Assembly: GCA_028712795.1 (NCBI GenBank)
Contig: JAQTPT010000004.1
Span: 62,001-126,000 of the forward strand
Reading direction: 5' to 3'
DNA: 64,000 bases
From: Methylococcales bacterium
GTDB lineage: Bacteria > Pseudomonadota > Gammaproteobacteria > Methylococcales > Methylomonadaceae
Positions within the stretch are counted from its first letter, which is position 1, and each line of letters opens with the position of its first letter. This document shows positions 11,385 through 21,418 of this stretch, one piece after another. A program made the position numbers and the translations under genes. The notes beneath the pieces were generated by a model. That model worked only from the letters and a program-made list of their open reading frames with translations, searched no databases and was not told the origin of the DNA.

Positions 11385-11411
11385 TCATTCACCACACTGT
11401 TTCGGATCGGC

Positions 11412-12050
11412 TTATATCTCATCAGGATTTCTCAGTTGCAAGGCACGCATTCTTTCTTCCGTCAGCAAATCGCGGTAACTGGGTTGGCTTGCCTTGATGA
11501 CAGTTTGATCCCCCGCAACCCAGCTTAAAGGACGCCTTTCTTTGCCTATCGAGTCCTGCAGCAGCATCAATCCCTGCAGCAATGCCTCCGGCCGGGGTGG
11601 ACAGCCCGGCACATAAACATCAACGGGTAAAAATTTGTCCACTCCTTGCACCACGCTGTAAATATCATACATGCCGCCGGAATTGGCGCAGGAACCCATG
11701 GATATGACCCAGCGCGGTTCCAGCAGTTGGTCATAAAGCCGCTTGACGACGGGTGCCATTTTACGAAAAACGGTGCCCGAAATAATGATCAGATCGGCCT
11801 GACGAGGCGATCCCCTGATCACTTCAGAGCCAAAGCGGGCAATGTCATGACGGCTGGTGAATGCGGTAGCCATTTCCACGTAACAGCAAGACAAGCCGAA
11901 GTTAAAAGGCCAGACGGAATTTGATTGCCCCCAGGCAACCATATCCTCAAGTTTTGCGAACAGGAAATTGCGCCGCAGAGCTTCTTCATACGATTGTTGA
12001 CCCGGTTTCGGGGTAGGGTCATTTTCTGCTCGGGTCAGGTTCCAATTCAT
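11412..12050 (-). CDS. nuoB: NADH-quinone oxidoreductase subunit B
   Basis: Subunit of the quinone module holding the terminal N2 4Fe-4S cluster. It has 212 residues (E. coli 220). Cluster cysteines are recognisable in [13 protein letters not shown] (tandem CC), [13 protein letters not shown] and [17 protein letters not shown]. It is spaced 27 bases from nuoCD and 12 bases from nuoA. Confidence 0.98.
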   Translation of the reverse strand: MNWNLTRAENDPTPKPGQQSYEEALRRNFLFAKLEDMVAWGQSNSVWPFNFGLSCCYVEMATAFTSRHDIARFGSEVIRGSPRQADLIIISGTVFRKMAPVVKRLYDQLLEPRWVISMGSCANSGGMYDIYSVVQGVDKFLPVDVYVPGCPPRPEALLQGLMLLQDSIGKERRPLSWVAGDQTVIKASQPSYRDLLTEERMRALQLRNPDEI

Positions 12051-12062
12051 ATGAGGCTCGTG

Positions 12063-12473
12063 TCATTTATAGGTGGAATGGTCGATACGCTGCCTGCGGG
12101 TGCGCCAATCAAGGGCGCCTAATGCCCAAAGGTAAATCAATGTAGCAAGTAATACGCTAATAAAGATCAAGGCTTCGATAAAACCGGACCAGCCAGATTC
12201 TTTAAGCGCCACTGACCAGGCGAACAGGAACACGCTTTCCATATCGAAAATAACGAAAAAAATGGCAAGCAGATAAAAGTGAACGGAAAAGCGGATATGG
12301 ACATCGCCTGTTGGAACAATGCCGGATTCAAAGGGTTCATCAGCCGCTTTTGCGTGGTGCCTTTGACCCAGGAGATACGAACCTCCTAGCATGACCCCAG
12401 TGATAGCAAGCACAGCTCCAAAATAAATTATTAAGGGCAGAAGGTTGGAGGGGACAGCTTCCGGGTTATTCAT
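12063..12473 (-). CDS. nuoA: NADH-quinone oxidoreductase subunit A
   Basis: Three-helix membrane subunit of complex I and first gene of the operon. I choose the ATG at 12473 (MNNPEAVPSN, about 136 residues), which has GAGG nine bases upstream. An ATG at 12488 and a TTG at 12512 are in frame but less well supported. Family signs are the first helix LLPLIIYFGAVLAI, the loop DEPFESGIVPTGDVHIRFS and FVIFDMESVFLFAWSV. Confidence 0.95.
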   Translation of the reverse strand: MNNPEAVPSNLLPLIIYFGAVLAITGVMLGGSYLLGQRHHAKAADEPFESGIVPTGDVHIRFSVHFYLLAIFFVIFDMESVFLFAWSVALKESGWSGFIEALIFISVLLATLIYLWALGALDWRTRRQRIDHSTYK

Positions 12474-12548
12474 ACCAAAGTGCCTCATTCTAGCTGCTTT
12501 AACAAGCGCCAATTAAAGCACATCAACAAAGGTTGGGCAAATTGAATT

Positions 12549-12554
12549 ATTATA
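12549..12554 (-). promoter_or_regulatory. Candidate -10 element for the nuo operon
   Basis: A perfect TATAAT on the minus strand lies about 75 bases upstream of the chosen nuoA start, in the short region between nuoA and the DUF411 gene. No good TTGACA-like -35 sits 16-18 bases before it, so the assignment rests on position and the -10 match alone. Confidence 0.4.
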
Positions 12555-12690
12555 CGAGGCGTGATTAAAAGTGTGGGCAGGGTAAGCAGTACGCACAGCT
12601 CATCTTCTTAAACGCCGAAAGGCATGCGCAGCTTACTTTATGAACAGAACCGGATTTCTTTCAAATCCCTCATTAAGCCAGGTGTTTGGA

Positions 12691-13158
12691 TCACTCTGAG
12701 CCTTGGTAACGGTCAAAAACCTCATAGTGATTATCTTTGTCAAAGCTCATAACATTATAAGCGTCTTTTCTGCCGCCCATTTCCATTCCCGGCGTGCCAC
12801 TGGGCATTCCAGGTACGGCGATTCCAACTATTTTGGGTTTTGTTTTCAACAGTTTCATGATGTCATTGGCGGGTACATGCCCTTCAACAACATATCCATC
12901 GACGATAGCCGTGTGGCAGGAAGCCATCTCTTTTGTAACGCCATATTTATTTTTTATTGTCTGGACATCATTCGTAACGATTTCCTTAACATTAAAGTTA
13001 TTTTTTTTCAAATGCTCAATCCACTTTCCACAACACTCACAAGTTGGACTTCTATAAACAACAATGTCCACCGGTTTACCCGTTTCAATAGTTTCGGCCT
13101 TAATAGCTGAATTGAAAAAAATGAAACCAGTTACCAAAAAAACAGTGAATATTTTCAA
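12691..13158 (-). CDS. DUF411 family periplasmic metal-binding protein
   Basis: A 155-residue protein with an N-terminal signal peptide (MKIFTVFLVTGFIFF, cleavage probably after IKA). The mature part has the DUF411 signature SPTCECCGKWIEHL with a C-x-C-C cluster, then MASCHTAIVDGYVVEGHVP. C-terminal GMPSGTPGMEMG is rich in Met, as in copper-handling proteins. DUF411 genes are often found near copper-resistance genes, but here none is adjacent. It lies 21 bases downstream of hemE, so it may be read through from that gene. A role in copper binding is inference from the family. Confidence 0.85.
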   Translation of the reverse strand: MKIFTVFLVTGFIFFNSAIKAETIETGKPVDIVVYRSPTCECCGKWIEHLKKNNFNVKEIVTNDVQTIKNKYGVTKEMASCHTAIVDGYVVEGHVPANDIMKLLKTKPKIVGIAVPGMPSGTPGMEMGGRKDAYNVMSFDKDNHYEVFDRYQGSE

Positions 13159-13178
13159 TGTGACATCCTCTAATGAGT

Positions 13179-14243
13179 TTATTGATGATAGGCCGGGCTG
13201 TATTTATGAACAGCATCGACCATGGCTTTTACATGGGCCGGGTTAATGTCGGGCAAAATTCCATGCCCAAGATTAAACACATGCCCTGAACCTGAGCCGT
13301 ATTTATGTAAAATGGATTTGACTTTTTCAGTGATGATTTCCGGTTGCGCGTAAAGGGCAACGGGATCCATATTTCCCTGTAAAGCGACGTGGTTGCCGAC
13401 TCTGGCGCGTGCTTTTTGTATATCTGTTTGCCAATCCAGACCCAATGCATCATATCCCGCGTCAGACATGGCTTCCAGCCAAAGTCCACCGCCTTTGGTA
13501 AATAAAATGGTGGGGATTTTCTGCCCTGCGGCCTCAGTCTTAAGCAATGCCCTGACTTGTTTTGCGTAATATAGTGAAAATTCACAATAATCTTCTGATG
13601 TTAACATCCCGCCCCAGGTATCGAATAACATGACAGCTTGAGCGCCGGCCTCAATTTGGGCATTCAAGTAAGCGGCCACGGATTGCGCCAGCTTATCCAG
13701 CATGACATGGAGTAGCTTGGGCTGTTCATACATCAAGCCTTTAACTTTCTGAAAACTTTTGCTGCTACCCCCCTCAACCATATAAGTTGCCAGAGTCCAG
13801 GGACTTCCTGAAAAGCCGATTAACGGCACGCTGCCTTGCAAAGTTTTTCTGATTAAGCGAACCGCATCAACCACATAACGTAAATCAGTTTCGGGGTCAG
13901 GGATCGGCAGTTTTTTGACGTCAGCCGCCGATTTCACAGGATATTTAAATTTGGGTCCTTCGCCCTCGGTAAAATAAAGGCCCAAACCCATGGCATCCGG
14001 TATGGTCAATATATCTGAAAACAGAATGGCCGCATCAAAATCAAAGCGCCGCAAAGGCTGGAGTGTGACCTCACAAGCTAGCTCCGGATTTGTGCACAGA
14101 TTTAAAAAACTACCGGCCTGCTCCCTAATTTTTCTGTATTCAGGTAAATATCTTCCAGCCTGACGCATCATCCACACCGGGGTGTGATCAACGGGTTGTT
14201 TTAAAAGGGCCTTGATGAAGGTGTCGTTTTTTAATACTGTCAT
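13179..14243 (-). CDS. hemE: Uroporphyrinogen decarboxylase
   Basis: Converts uroporphyrinogen III to coproporphyrinogen III in heme synthesis; cytosolic. It has 354 residues, the normal length. The N-terminal motif [16 protein letters not shown] and the [16 protein letters not shown] segment (catalytic Asp region) are the classic HemE signatures, with [16 protein letters not shown] near the C-terminus. A gap of 142 bases separates it from the DamX-like ATPase gene upstream. Confidence 0.98.
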   Translation of the reverse strand: MTVLKNDTFIKALLKQPVDHTPVWMMRQAGRYLPEYRKIREQAGSFLNLCTNPELACEVTLQPLRRFDFDAAILFSDILTIPDAMGLGLYFTEGEGPKFKYPVKSAADVKKLPIPDPETDLRYVVDAVRLIRKTLQGSVPLIGFSGSPWTLATYMVEGGSSKSFQKVKGLMYEQPKLLHVMLDKLAQSVAAYLNAQIEAGAQAVMLFDTWGGMLTSEDYCEFSLYYAKQVRALLKTEAAGQKIPTILFTKGGGLWLEAMSDAGYDALGLDWQTDIQKARARVGNHVALQGNMDPVALYAQPEIITEKVKSILHKYGSGSGHVFNLGHGILPDINPAHVKAMVDAVHKYSPAYHQ

Positions 14244-14385
14244 TATGTTTGGTTATGAAGGTTTAAAAGTTGTTCTACATGTTATTAAATGCTGGCCCAG
14301 ACGAATTTACCCCCTACAACTTATTTTTAATAACCGTGATTGGTTACACTATTGAAAGTAATTCAAGAGGCAGAGACTTTCGGGA

Positions 14386-15414
14386 CTAACCATCTGTCTC
14401 AGTTTTGCTTTTAACTAAAGTTCCCGCTCCTGATTCTGACACCCTTCGTATAACATCTTCTCTTGAAGGTTGATTAGAGGTGGCTTTATCAATCTGTGCA
14501 GCCTGATCGTCCGGCCGTGAGTGGTTTGCAGTCAGGGGCGTATCGTTTGCCATGTCAACCGATTTATGTGCAACCGGAGCAGGTATTTGAGTTGGTTTAA
14601 TATTGTATTCCGATGCGCTAAACCACTGGGTACCCAACGCTAAAACAACTAATCCGGCAACAGCTGCAACAAGAAGCTGTTGTGAATTGTCCCTTCGCGC
14701 ATTATTTTTCAATGCGGGCAACTCAGCGATAATCCGGCTTGGAATACCTTGCGTCTGCTGATATACAGCCTCAATCATGTCGTCGCTAATTTCATCAAAA
14801 GCGATTTGCGATCGGGTCTTTGTTGCCAGATACTGTAAAATCTTCCCACATTGTTTTTCCGACAAAGGTGGAATCTCAATTAAGTGGCACTCGTCAATAG
14901 CGCTATCAGAGCTGTTTTTTAGCTCCAACTCATTATGTGTCAAAACAAAAACAACCCGCAAAACAGGATGTTCCGCTGCATGGTCAATAATTGAGTTTAT
15001 CAGGCCGGGCGCTAAATGTCCGGCGTCATCAATCATTAAAACAATTTTTTTATGTTGGCTTTCAAGCAGCCGAAATGCGCCGGATAAAGACTGAACCTGT
15101 TGGTGTCTCTTGCCTTGTTTAATCGCACAAGCGATCTGTTCTTGTATTTTTTCAAAACTTAAATTTTCATTGCCTTGTACATGAAAATAAAGCCAGGAGT
15201 CAATCTTTCGTTCCTGCAACACCTTCAGCATAGTAGATTTACCAACGCCTTCAGACCCGCAAATAACAACAGCTTGCCTTGAGTTTGAAATCAGGTGAAT
15301 TAATAATTCCAGCTTTTGAATTCGTTCCTGTGTTATCAACGCATTAAAAATCCTGCTTTTCTGATCAATCAATGACTTTTTTTCTTGATACATAGGGATA
15401 TCATTTTCTACCAT
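14386..15414 (-). CDS. DamX/ExeA-like AAA ATPase, membrane-anchored, no SPOR domain seen
   Basis: In the place usually taken by damX, directly after aroB. 342 residues. The N-terminal AAA domain shows a Walker [10 protein letters not shown] near residue 53 and a Walker B-like [13 protein letters not shown] near residue 120. One membrane segment lies at about residues 244-263 ([18 protein letters not shown]), followed by a polar Pro/Ala/Thr-rich tail. DamX-type proteins normally end in a peptidoglycan-binding SPOR domain. None is visible here, and the sequence after the stop does not encode one in another frame that I can see. It overlaps aroB by 14 bases if M1 is used, or follows it if M8 is used. 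A role in cell division is inferred from family and place only. Confidence 0.75.
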   Translation of the reverse strand: MVENDIPMYQEKKSLIDQKSRIFNALITQERIQKLELLIHLISNSRQAVVICGSEGVGKSTMLKVLQERKIDSWLYFHVQGNENLSFEKIQEQIACAIKQGKRHQQVQSLSGAFRLLESQHKKIVLMIDDAGHLAPGLINSIIDHAAEHPVLRVVFVLTHNELELKNSSDSAIDECHLIEIPPLSEKQCGKILQYLATKTRSQIAFDEISDDMIEAVYQQTQGIPSRIIAELPALKNNARRDNSQQLLVAAVAGLVVLALGTQWFSASEYNIKPTQIPAPVAHKSVDMANDTPLTANHSRPDDQAAQIDKATSNQPSREDVIRRVSESGAGTLVKSKTETDG

Positions 15415-16483
15415 AGGTATTAAGTGTCTGTATTAAAAGTGTTCTATCCACATCTATCGGCAATGTGGCGACACCGATTTTTGTTAATAAAATGAGCCTG
15501 ATTTGGCCACTCACATTTTTTTTATCAACAGCCATTAGCTCCAGAAATCGATCCGAGTCAATTTGTTCTGGCGGATAAGTAGGCAAGTTGCATTTTTGAA
15601 ATAGCGCGATAATTCTTTCCACATCCGCATCATTCAGCCAGCCTTTTCTTCTGGAGAGATCGGCTGCCTGGCATGTTCCTATAGCGACTGCTTCGCCATG
15701 AAGATAAGTGCCGTAACCCGAACCCGTTTCAATCGCATGGCCAAAGGTATGGCCTAAATTTAATGTCGATCTAACGCCCGATTCGGTTTCATCCTCCGAG
15801 ACAATCCCGGCCTTATTAAGGCATGAACGTTCAATAGCAAATGCGAGGGCCTCTTTGTCCCTGGCTAACAACGCGCTGATATTATTTTCCAGCCATTCAA
15901 AAAATTCGATATCCCGGATCAACCCATATTTAATGACTTCCGCCAAACCCGCTGATAATTGCCGGTCATCCAACGTATCCAAAACATCCGCGTCGGCGAT
16001 AACACATTGAGGCTGATAAAAAGCACCAATCATGTTTTTACCCAGAGGATGATTAACACCGGTTTTGCCGCCAACCGAAGAATCGACTTGCGCCAACAAC
16101 GTTGTCGGTATTTGCATGAAAGCAATACCCCGTTGATAACAAGCGGCTGCAAAGCCACCCATATCGCCAATAACACCTCCGCCTAAAGCGATCAATGTGG
16201 CATTCCGGCTAAATCTGCAGGTCAGCAATTTATCAAAAATGCGCTCGACATACTCTAATGTCTTGAATTGTTCGCCATCAGGCAAGATCGCTGTTTCAAC
16301 ATGGAACCCGGCCAAATTTTTTAAAATTTTATCCAGATACAACGGGGCAATGGTTATATTGGTTACAACAACAACCTGTTTGGCCTTGATGTGACGGGTG
16401 TATAGGTCAGCTTGGCTTAATAAATTTGAGCCTATATAAATCGGGTAACTGCGGTTACCTAACTCTACTTGTATTTTTTTCAT
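15401..16483 (-). CDS. aroB: 3-dehydroquinate synthase
   Basis: Second step of the shikimate pathway (DAHP to 3-dehydroquinate; NAD and Zn dependent). It has 360 residues, the usual length. The NAD-binding region shows [20 protein letters not shown] and the metal-site region [34 protein letters not shown] carries a Zn-ligand His. It follows aroK by 5 bases, the common aroK-aroB order. Confidence 0.98.
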   Translation of the reverse strand: MKKIQVELGNRSYPIYIGSNLLSQADLYTRHIKAKQVVVVTNITIAPLYLDKILKNLAGFHVETAILPDGEQFKTLEYVERIFDKLLTCRFSRNATLIALGGGVIGDMGGFAAACYQRGIAFMQIPTTLLAQVDSSVGGKTGVNHPLGKNMIGAFYQPQCVIADADVLDTLDDRQLSAGLAEVIKYGLIRDIEFFEWLENNISALLARDKEALAFAIERSCLNKAGIVSEDETESGVRSTLNLGHTFGHAIETGSGYGTYLHGEAVAIGTCQAADLSRRKGWLNDADVERIIALFQKCNLPTYPPEQIDSDRFLELMAVDKKNVSGQIRLILLTKIGVATLPIDVDRTLLIQTLNTYGRK

Positions 16484-16488
16484 ATACG

Positions 16489-17016
16489 TTAACGGTTTGC
16501 GGATCTATATTCTTCAAGGATATGGTTAACAACAGCTTTGCTTTGCATGATGCCGGTATCGATTATGAAGTCGGCACACGACAAATAAAGATGCTCGCGT
16601 TCCGCGAATAATTTTTCAATACGCTCTTTTGGATTATCTGATTTCAACAAAGGCCGTTGCGTGTCCCTTCGGGTCCGCTCCAATATCCTATCAACTGAAC
16701 ATTGTAAATAGACAATAAAGCCGTTTTCTTTTAATAACCGGCGGTTTTCTTCTCGCAAAATGGCGCCGCCGCCGGTAGCCAATACGATGCCGTCCAGTTT
16801 CGTCAATTGCTGAATCATTTTCTGTTCGCGATCCCTGAACCCTTCTTCCCCTTCAAATTCAAAAATAGTGGGGATATCCACGCCAGTACTTTCTTCAATG
16901 GCTTTGTCACTGTCATAAAAAGGCACAGCCAGCGATTTTGCCAACTGGCGGCCTATCGTGGTTTTTCCTGCACCCATGAGGCCGACTAAATAAATATTTC
17001 CTGATCTTGTCATCAA
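16489..17016 (-). CDS. aroK: Shikimate kinase
   Basis: Phosphorylates shikimate with ATP. It has 175 residues. Walker [16 protein letters not shown] lies near residue 13, followed by FYDSDKAIE (shikimate/Mg site), the [10 protein letters not shown] region and [16 protein letters not shown] (adenine/shikimate loop). It follows pilQ in the usual pil-aro arrangement but is separated from it by 334 bases with a terminator, so it probably has its own promoter. Confidence 0.97.
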   Translation of the reverse strand: MMTRSGNIYLVGLMGAGKTTIGRQLAKSLAVPFYDSDKAIEESTGVDIPTIFEFEGEEGFRDREQKMIQQLTKLDGIVLATGGGAILREENRRLLKENGFIVYLQCSVDRILERTRRDTQRPLLKSDNPKERIEKLFAEREHLYLSCADFIIDTGIMQSKAVVNHILEEYRSANR

Positions 17017-17304
17017 AATACCGTGTGGTTTAAAATTTCCCGTTTAGTGTGGGGGTTATTATTATTTGACAGTCCTATGAAGAATTGTCAATTTAGGCAA
17101 TCTCATCCTTCACAACGAATTAACTCTCCAGAACGCCCACTTGTTCAGTAAAATATCAGCCGATGAATGAGGTTGGATTATGAGATGAATCTTTAATGCA
17201 ACCCATAGTCACAAGGAATTAAAAATAAATAATGGCTTATAATACTCCACTGTAAGTTTTAATCCTGGTTTTAAGCACTGGGTTACATTATAAGATTAAA
17301 TCAT

Positions 17305-17333
17305 AAAAAAATGGGAAGTTTATGCCCCATTTT
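17305..17333 (-). terminator. Rho-independent terminator after pilQ
   Basis: On the minus strand, about 18 bases past the pilQ stop, AAAATGGG pairs with CCCATTTT around a 10-base loop (arms 17326-17333 and 17308-17315) and is followed by a run of T. This closes the pil operon and separates it from aroKB. The remaining 17017-17304 holds no gene; a GAATGAGGTTGGATT half-site there also occurs in the palindrome at 39407-39459. Confidence 0.75.
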
Positions 17334-17350
17334 ACCCCAAGTAGAAACCA

Positions 17351-19636
17351 TCAATTGCTTGCTGCATTGTCTTTAATGATTTTTGGCGTTATAAAGATCA
17401 ACAATTCCTTTTTGTCATTCTGACTAAATGTTTTCTTAAACAAAAACCCTATGCCTGGTAGATCAGCCAAAAAAGGCACAGAACTTTTGTTATTTTGAAG
17501 AGTTCCTTCAAAGACACCGCCTAACACAACCGTTTCGCCATCCATCACCTGTACAGTGGTTTCAACTCGCCGTTTTGTAATAGGCGGCTGCTGACCTGGA
17601 GCCACCACCACTGGTTCATCTTTTGTAATATTCAAATTCATGGAAATACTGCCACTGGGCGTTATCTGCGGGAGAACGTCAAGTTCCAGTAATGCATCTA
17701 CAAATTGAGTATTGGCGGCTACTCCTGTTGTCCCACCAGATTGATAAGGTACTTGCGTACCTTGCATAATCTTTGCGATACAACGATCAGTGGTCATGAC
17801 TCTTGGATTGGATACAACCTCACCTTTACCTTGATCTTGCAAGGCTGTCAGTTCCAGGTTAAGCACATAATCAGCGCCCCTCGCCAAGGTCATTCCTAAA
17901 GCTGCCGGGGGAATCAAATTAACTCCCTTGGAAGCAAGATCTACCAGCGCATTATCTATAATGGCGGTTCCATTAATGGGGTTATTTGTTCCTGTTGAAG
18001 TATTGGCCGGGTTTGTAAAATCAATTTTACTTCCTGCCACGCCAAATCTGACCCCCAACTCCTGTGCAAAAGTATTGCTTGCAATGACTATTCTAGACTC
18101 AATCATCACTTGGCGTACCGGCACATCAAGCTTACGAATCAGTTTTTTTGCCTCTTCCAATCGAATTGTTGTTTCGCGGACAATCAGGGTATTGGTTCTT
18201 GCATCAACAACAGCAGAGCCTCGAGAGGAAAGGATTTTAAACTTATCATTCTGGCCGCCTTGGGTTCCGGGTTGAGCCACGGGTTGAGTCATGGGTTGTA
18301 TTCCGTATGGAGTGCCGGATTGCACTCCGGTTTGGGTTCCGGATCCAGAAACGTTTTTTGTTCCACAAGTACCCAATTGCCCCGTATCAAGTCCATTTAA
18401 CAGGTTTTTAAAGTTTTCAGCCCTGGCATAATTTATTTTGATATATTCGGTTACCAGTGGATCAAGTTGTTCAATTATGGTCGAAGTCTCCTGTTGCTTT
18501 TCTTTGTATTCCTTAATTTTGCCTAGGGGTGCTATCAAGGTGACAGCGCCTGATTCAAATTTCTCCAGCCCCTTGGTCATCATGATAAAATCCAATGCCT
18601 CATCCCAGGGGACATCATCCAGTTTTAAAGTAATCGTCCCGGTTACATCATCACCAGCCACCACGTTTTGACCGGTAAACTCGGCAAGAATGGCAATGAC
18701 GCTACGAATGTCAATTTCCTGAAAGTTTAAAGACAGCCTGTCGCCTGTATATTTTACCCGAGTCCTTTCCAATGCGTCTTTTTCTTCATTGCTTAATGCC
18801 CGAAATTCAATAGTCAATAAGCCTTCGGATTGAAACAGGGAATAATCATAAAGATCATCTTTCGTCGTTACAGTGATGGTGGTCTCCTGGTTTGATGAGG
18901 TCGTATCTATAAACTTAATCGGCGTTGCAAACTCAGTCACATTCAGTCTTTTCGCCAAATTTTCAGGCAAGCGGGTGTTTAACAGGTTGATGACTACTTT
19001 TCCACCGGCCTGTCTGGAGTTAACGATGGTATTGGGATTGGCCAAATAGACCAGTATGCGTCCTTCACCCTTATCGCCACGCGTAAAATCAAACCCGCTG
19101 ATGGTTTGTTCGGGTATTAACGAACGCGCCAGCGAATTTGCAGCAACCGGTATTCTGGATTGTTGAATAGCTTCAGGAGCGTGCTTAAAACTGGCAGGTA
19201 CACTATTGTTTGCAGGGTTTAAAGTCAGCAGCACTTTATTACCCATCACTTTGGTTTCAAAAGGCGTTGATTCAATTAAATTGACGACGACACGAATCCT
19301 ATCCGCCGCTTCCGCCACATAAATGCTGCTTGCCGCCCCTTGGTTTACCGGAATCATTTTTTTTTCCAGCGCGTTTTTGACCCCTGAAAAATCCAGGGCG
19401 ATACGCGCCGGATTATCAGTCTGAAATACTTTAGGCGCAAAAGCCGCGCCGCTCATTTGCATTTGGATTTGCAAACGGCCTCCAGTCAGCGTGGCGATAT
19501 CTATTCCTGTAATGCTCAGGTCACTGGCTGTGGCGGATGCGCTTTCGCATATCAACAAAAACAGGAATAAGAACATACCAATGCATGAAGATCGCTCCGA
19601 TTTAGTTAAAACAATATCGCCTTGCTTAGGATTCAT
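17351..19636 (-). CDS. pilQ: Type IV pilus secretin PilQ
   Basis: Outer-membrane secretin through which the pilus passes. 761 residues with an N-terminal signal peptide (MFLFLFLLICESASATA). Two AMIN-type beta domains occupy about residues 40-290. They are followed by the secretin N-domain (TGQNVVAGDDVTGTITLKL, near 325) and the secretin core ending LADLPGIGFLFKKTFSQNDK. Between N-domain and core, about residues 420-465, is a low-complexity Gly/Thr/Gln-rich insert. Last gene of the pilMNOPQ operon. Confidence 0.97.
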   Translation of the reverse strand: MNPKQGDIVLTKSERSSCIGMFLFLFLLICESASATASDLSITGIDIATLTGGRLQIQMQMSGAAFAPKVFQTDNPARIALDFSGVKNALEKKMIPVNQGAASSIYVAEAADRIRVVVNLIESTPFETKVMGNKVLLTLNPANNSVPASFKHAPEAIQQSRIPVAANSLARSLIPEQTISGFDFTRGDKGEGRILVYLANPNTIVNSRQAGGKVVINLLNTRLPENLAKRLNVTEFATPIKFIDTTSSNQETTITVTTKDDLYDYSLFQSEGLLTIEFRALSNEEKDALERTRVKYTGDRLSLNFQEIDIRSVIAILAEFTGQNVVAGDDVTGTITLKLDDVPWDEALDFIMMTKGLEKFESGAVTLIAPLGKIKEYKEKQQETSTIIEQLDPLVTEYIKINYARAENFKNLLNGLDTGQLGTCGTKNVSGSGTQTGVQSGTPYGIQPMTQPVAQPGTQGGQNDKFKILSSRGSAVVDARTNTLIVRETTIRLEEAKKLIRKLDVPVRQVMIESRIVIASNTFAQELGVRFGVAGSKIDFTNPANTSTGTNNPINGTAIIDNALVDLASKGVNLIPPAALGMTLARGADYVLNLELTALQDQGKGEVVSNPRVMTTDRCIAKIMQGTQVPYQSGGTTGVAANTQFVDALLELDVLPQITPSGSISMNLNITKDEPVVVAPGQQPPITKRRVETTVQVMDGETVVLGGVFEGTLQNNKSSVPFLADLPGIGFLFKKTFSQNDKKELLIFITPKIIKDNAASN

Positions 19637-19651
19637 TTTGTATTCCCAAAA

Positions 19652-20215
19652 TCACTCTGTTAACGCTAATGACGTTTTTTGCTCGCGCCATCTACCCGGC
19701 TTATCAGGCACTATTTCCATCAGTTCAATTTTATCAACGCTTATACTTATAATTTTGCCGTAATTTTTGCCCATATAATTGCCAACCTTAACGCGATGGA
19801 CAGTACCGTCACCGGTCTTTACCAGCCCCCACAACGTCGATCTCATATTAACGGTGCCCACCATTTTCATGGTTTCCAAGGCAAAAGCCTCCATTTCCTC
19901 TTTACGACGGATACTATCGGGCTTTATTCCGCCTCCAGGCGATAGCTCCGGCACCGCATTTTGCTGTTCAGGTTGTGCTATCGGTTTAAAGGGATCACGC
20001 AGGCCGTTGGGGTTGAATATAAAGGCCTCAATATCTTTGACTTCAGGTAACGGTTTTATTTTACCTTTAGGGGCGGCCTTAATTTTTGCGATATAGTGAT
20101 TTAAATCTGAAAAATCATCATTTCCACACCCGGATAAACAAGTCAAAAAAACGATGCAAACACCCCGTAAGAAGTGTCTGTTTAGGGATAAGAAAAATAA
20201 TTTAGTGTCAGTCAC
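19652..20215 (-). CDS. pilP: Type IV pilus assembly lipoprotein PilP
   Basis: Inner-membrane-anchored lipoprotein linking the PilNO complex to PilQ. 187 residues. The signal peptide ends in a lipobox, FLTCLSGC, with Cys near residue 30. The folded part contains GLRDPFKPI and the beta domain MVGTVNMRSTLWGLVKTGDG. The start is GTG at 20215, sharing a base with the pilO stop (TAGTG), so translation is coupled. Confidence 0.95.
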   Translation of the reverse strand: MTDTKLFFLSLNRHFLRGVCIVFLTCLSGCGNDDFSDLNHYIAKIKAAPKGKIKPLPEVKDIEAFIFNPNGLRDPFKPIAQPEQQNAVPELSPGGGIKPDSIRRKEEMEAFALETMKMVGTVNMRSTLWGLVKTGDGTVHRVKVGNYMGKNYGKIISISVDKIELMEIVPDKPGRWREQKTSLALTE

Positions 20216-20835
20216 TACTTCCTCACCCTTTTCTTTTTAGCCCCTGCGCCTTCAAAAGAGGCATCTGTACCCTCGTTATAAGTCTTTACAACTGCACTCA
20301 TCAGCAGCTTTCCATCTTTGGCCTCGGGAGCAATATTGACGTCATGAAGCGTGACAATCCTGGGTAAAGCGGCTAAGCCACTTACAAACAAACCCAGTTC
20401 TTCATAGCTGCCTATGACCTGGATATTAATTGGCAGCTCCGAATAAAAGTCTTTTCTGATGGGCGTGCCGGGTTTAAACAGCTTGAATTCTAAGCCACTT
20501 GCCAGACCTGTCTGTGAAATATCTACAAGCAGGTTTGCGACTTCTTCTTCTGTGGGCATTTCCCTGATCATTTTGTCCAGTAATGATTCAATCTGTGTTA
20601 ATTGATCCTCATAATCCTGAAGGTTGACTGCTTTTTTTTGTTTTTCTTCAAATTCGCGCATCAATGCCGATTCTTTCCCTTCAGCGCTTTTGAGCCTTGT
20701 TAACTGATCAAGCGTATCAAAATAAACCCCGATTCCTACGACAGCAACACAGACGATCATCATTATCGCCGCTCTAACGGGTAATGCCCATGTGCCAGCC
20801 GACTTAATATTCCAATTAATTTCCGGCAGATTCAT
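20215..20835 (-). CDS. pilO: Type IV pilus assembly protein PilO
   Basis: Bitopic inner-membrane protein of the PilMNOP alignment complex. I use the ATG at 20835 (MNLPEINWNIKSAG), which has a strong GGAGG five bases upstream. The product is about 206 residues and the gene overlaps the pilN end by 20 bases. One membrane segment lies near residues 19-38 (AAIMMIVCVAVVGIGVYF), then a coiled-coil stretch and a ferredoxin-like periplasmic domain. The C-terminus is a basic KKKRVRK tail. Confidence 0.95.
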   Translation of the reverse strand: MNLPEINWNIKSAGTWALPVRAAIMMIVCVAVVGIGVYFDTLDQLTRLKSAEGKESALMREFEEKQKKAVNLQDYEDQLTQIESLLDKMIREMPTEEEVANLLVDISQTGLASGLEFKLFKPGTPIRKDFYSELPINIQVIGSYEELGLFVSGLAALPRIVTLHDVNIAPEAKDGKLLMSAVVKTYNEGTDASFEGAGAKKKRVRK

Positions 20836-21418
20836 TGGCGCCTCCATCCCCATTTTTTACGTTTTGCTTTTCTTGTTCTGCACGGAGCGTGAAATCACTT
20901 AATTGTTCAGTAGTGGTTTTATCCCGTGGCTGCGCGTCTGATCGAATCACGGTCAGTTTTGGTGTTTGCAGCCAAGGTGATGCTTCTATAGCTCTCATGA
21001 AGGCCGATACCCGGGCATTGGATTGTGATTTTCCTTCAAATATCAACTCTGATCCAGTCTGTGTGAATTTTGTCAAAAAAACGCCGTCAGGCGTGACCTT
21101 GGGGATTTCATCAAACAAATGCACAATTTGTGGGCGGCTTTCCTGTAACTTTTGAATAAGATCTATTTTAGCGAGCAATTTTTTTTTCTTTTCTTCAATG
21201 CTATTGATGGCAATAATTTTTTTATTCAATTCAGCAATCTCATTTAGAAGTATCTGGTTTCTTTGTTCCTGATTCGCTTCCAATCCTGCGATATAGGCAT
21301 GAAGCAGGCCAATTATAATGATGCCAACCAGAACCGATAGAACGATGGCATAAAAAAAATCTTTTTGCTTTCTCTTAAACAGCTCTTCCCGCCAGGGCAG
21401 TAAGTTTATTTTCGCCAT
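20816..21418 (-). CDS. pilN: Type IV pilus assembly protein PilN
   Basis: Inner-membrane partner of PilO. 200 residues. The conserved N-terminal motif INLLPWREE, which binds PilM, starts at residue 4. A membrane helix spans about residues 22-44 (FYAIVLSVLVGIIIIGLLHAY), followed by coiled coil and a ferredoxin-like domain. The start shares a base with the pilM stop. Confidence 0.97.
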   Translation of the reverse strand: MAKINLLPWREELFKRKQKDFFYAIVLSVLVGIIIIGLLHAYIAGLEANQEQRNQILLNEIAELNKKIIAINSIEEKKKKLLAKIDLIQKLQESRPQIVHLFDEIPKVTPDGVFLTKFTQTGSELIFEGKSQSNARVSAFMRAIEASPWLQTPKLTVIRSDAQPRDKTTTEQLSDFTLRAEQEKQNVKNGDGGANESAGN

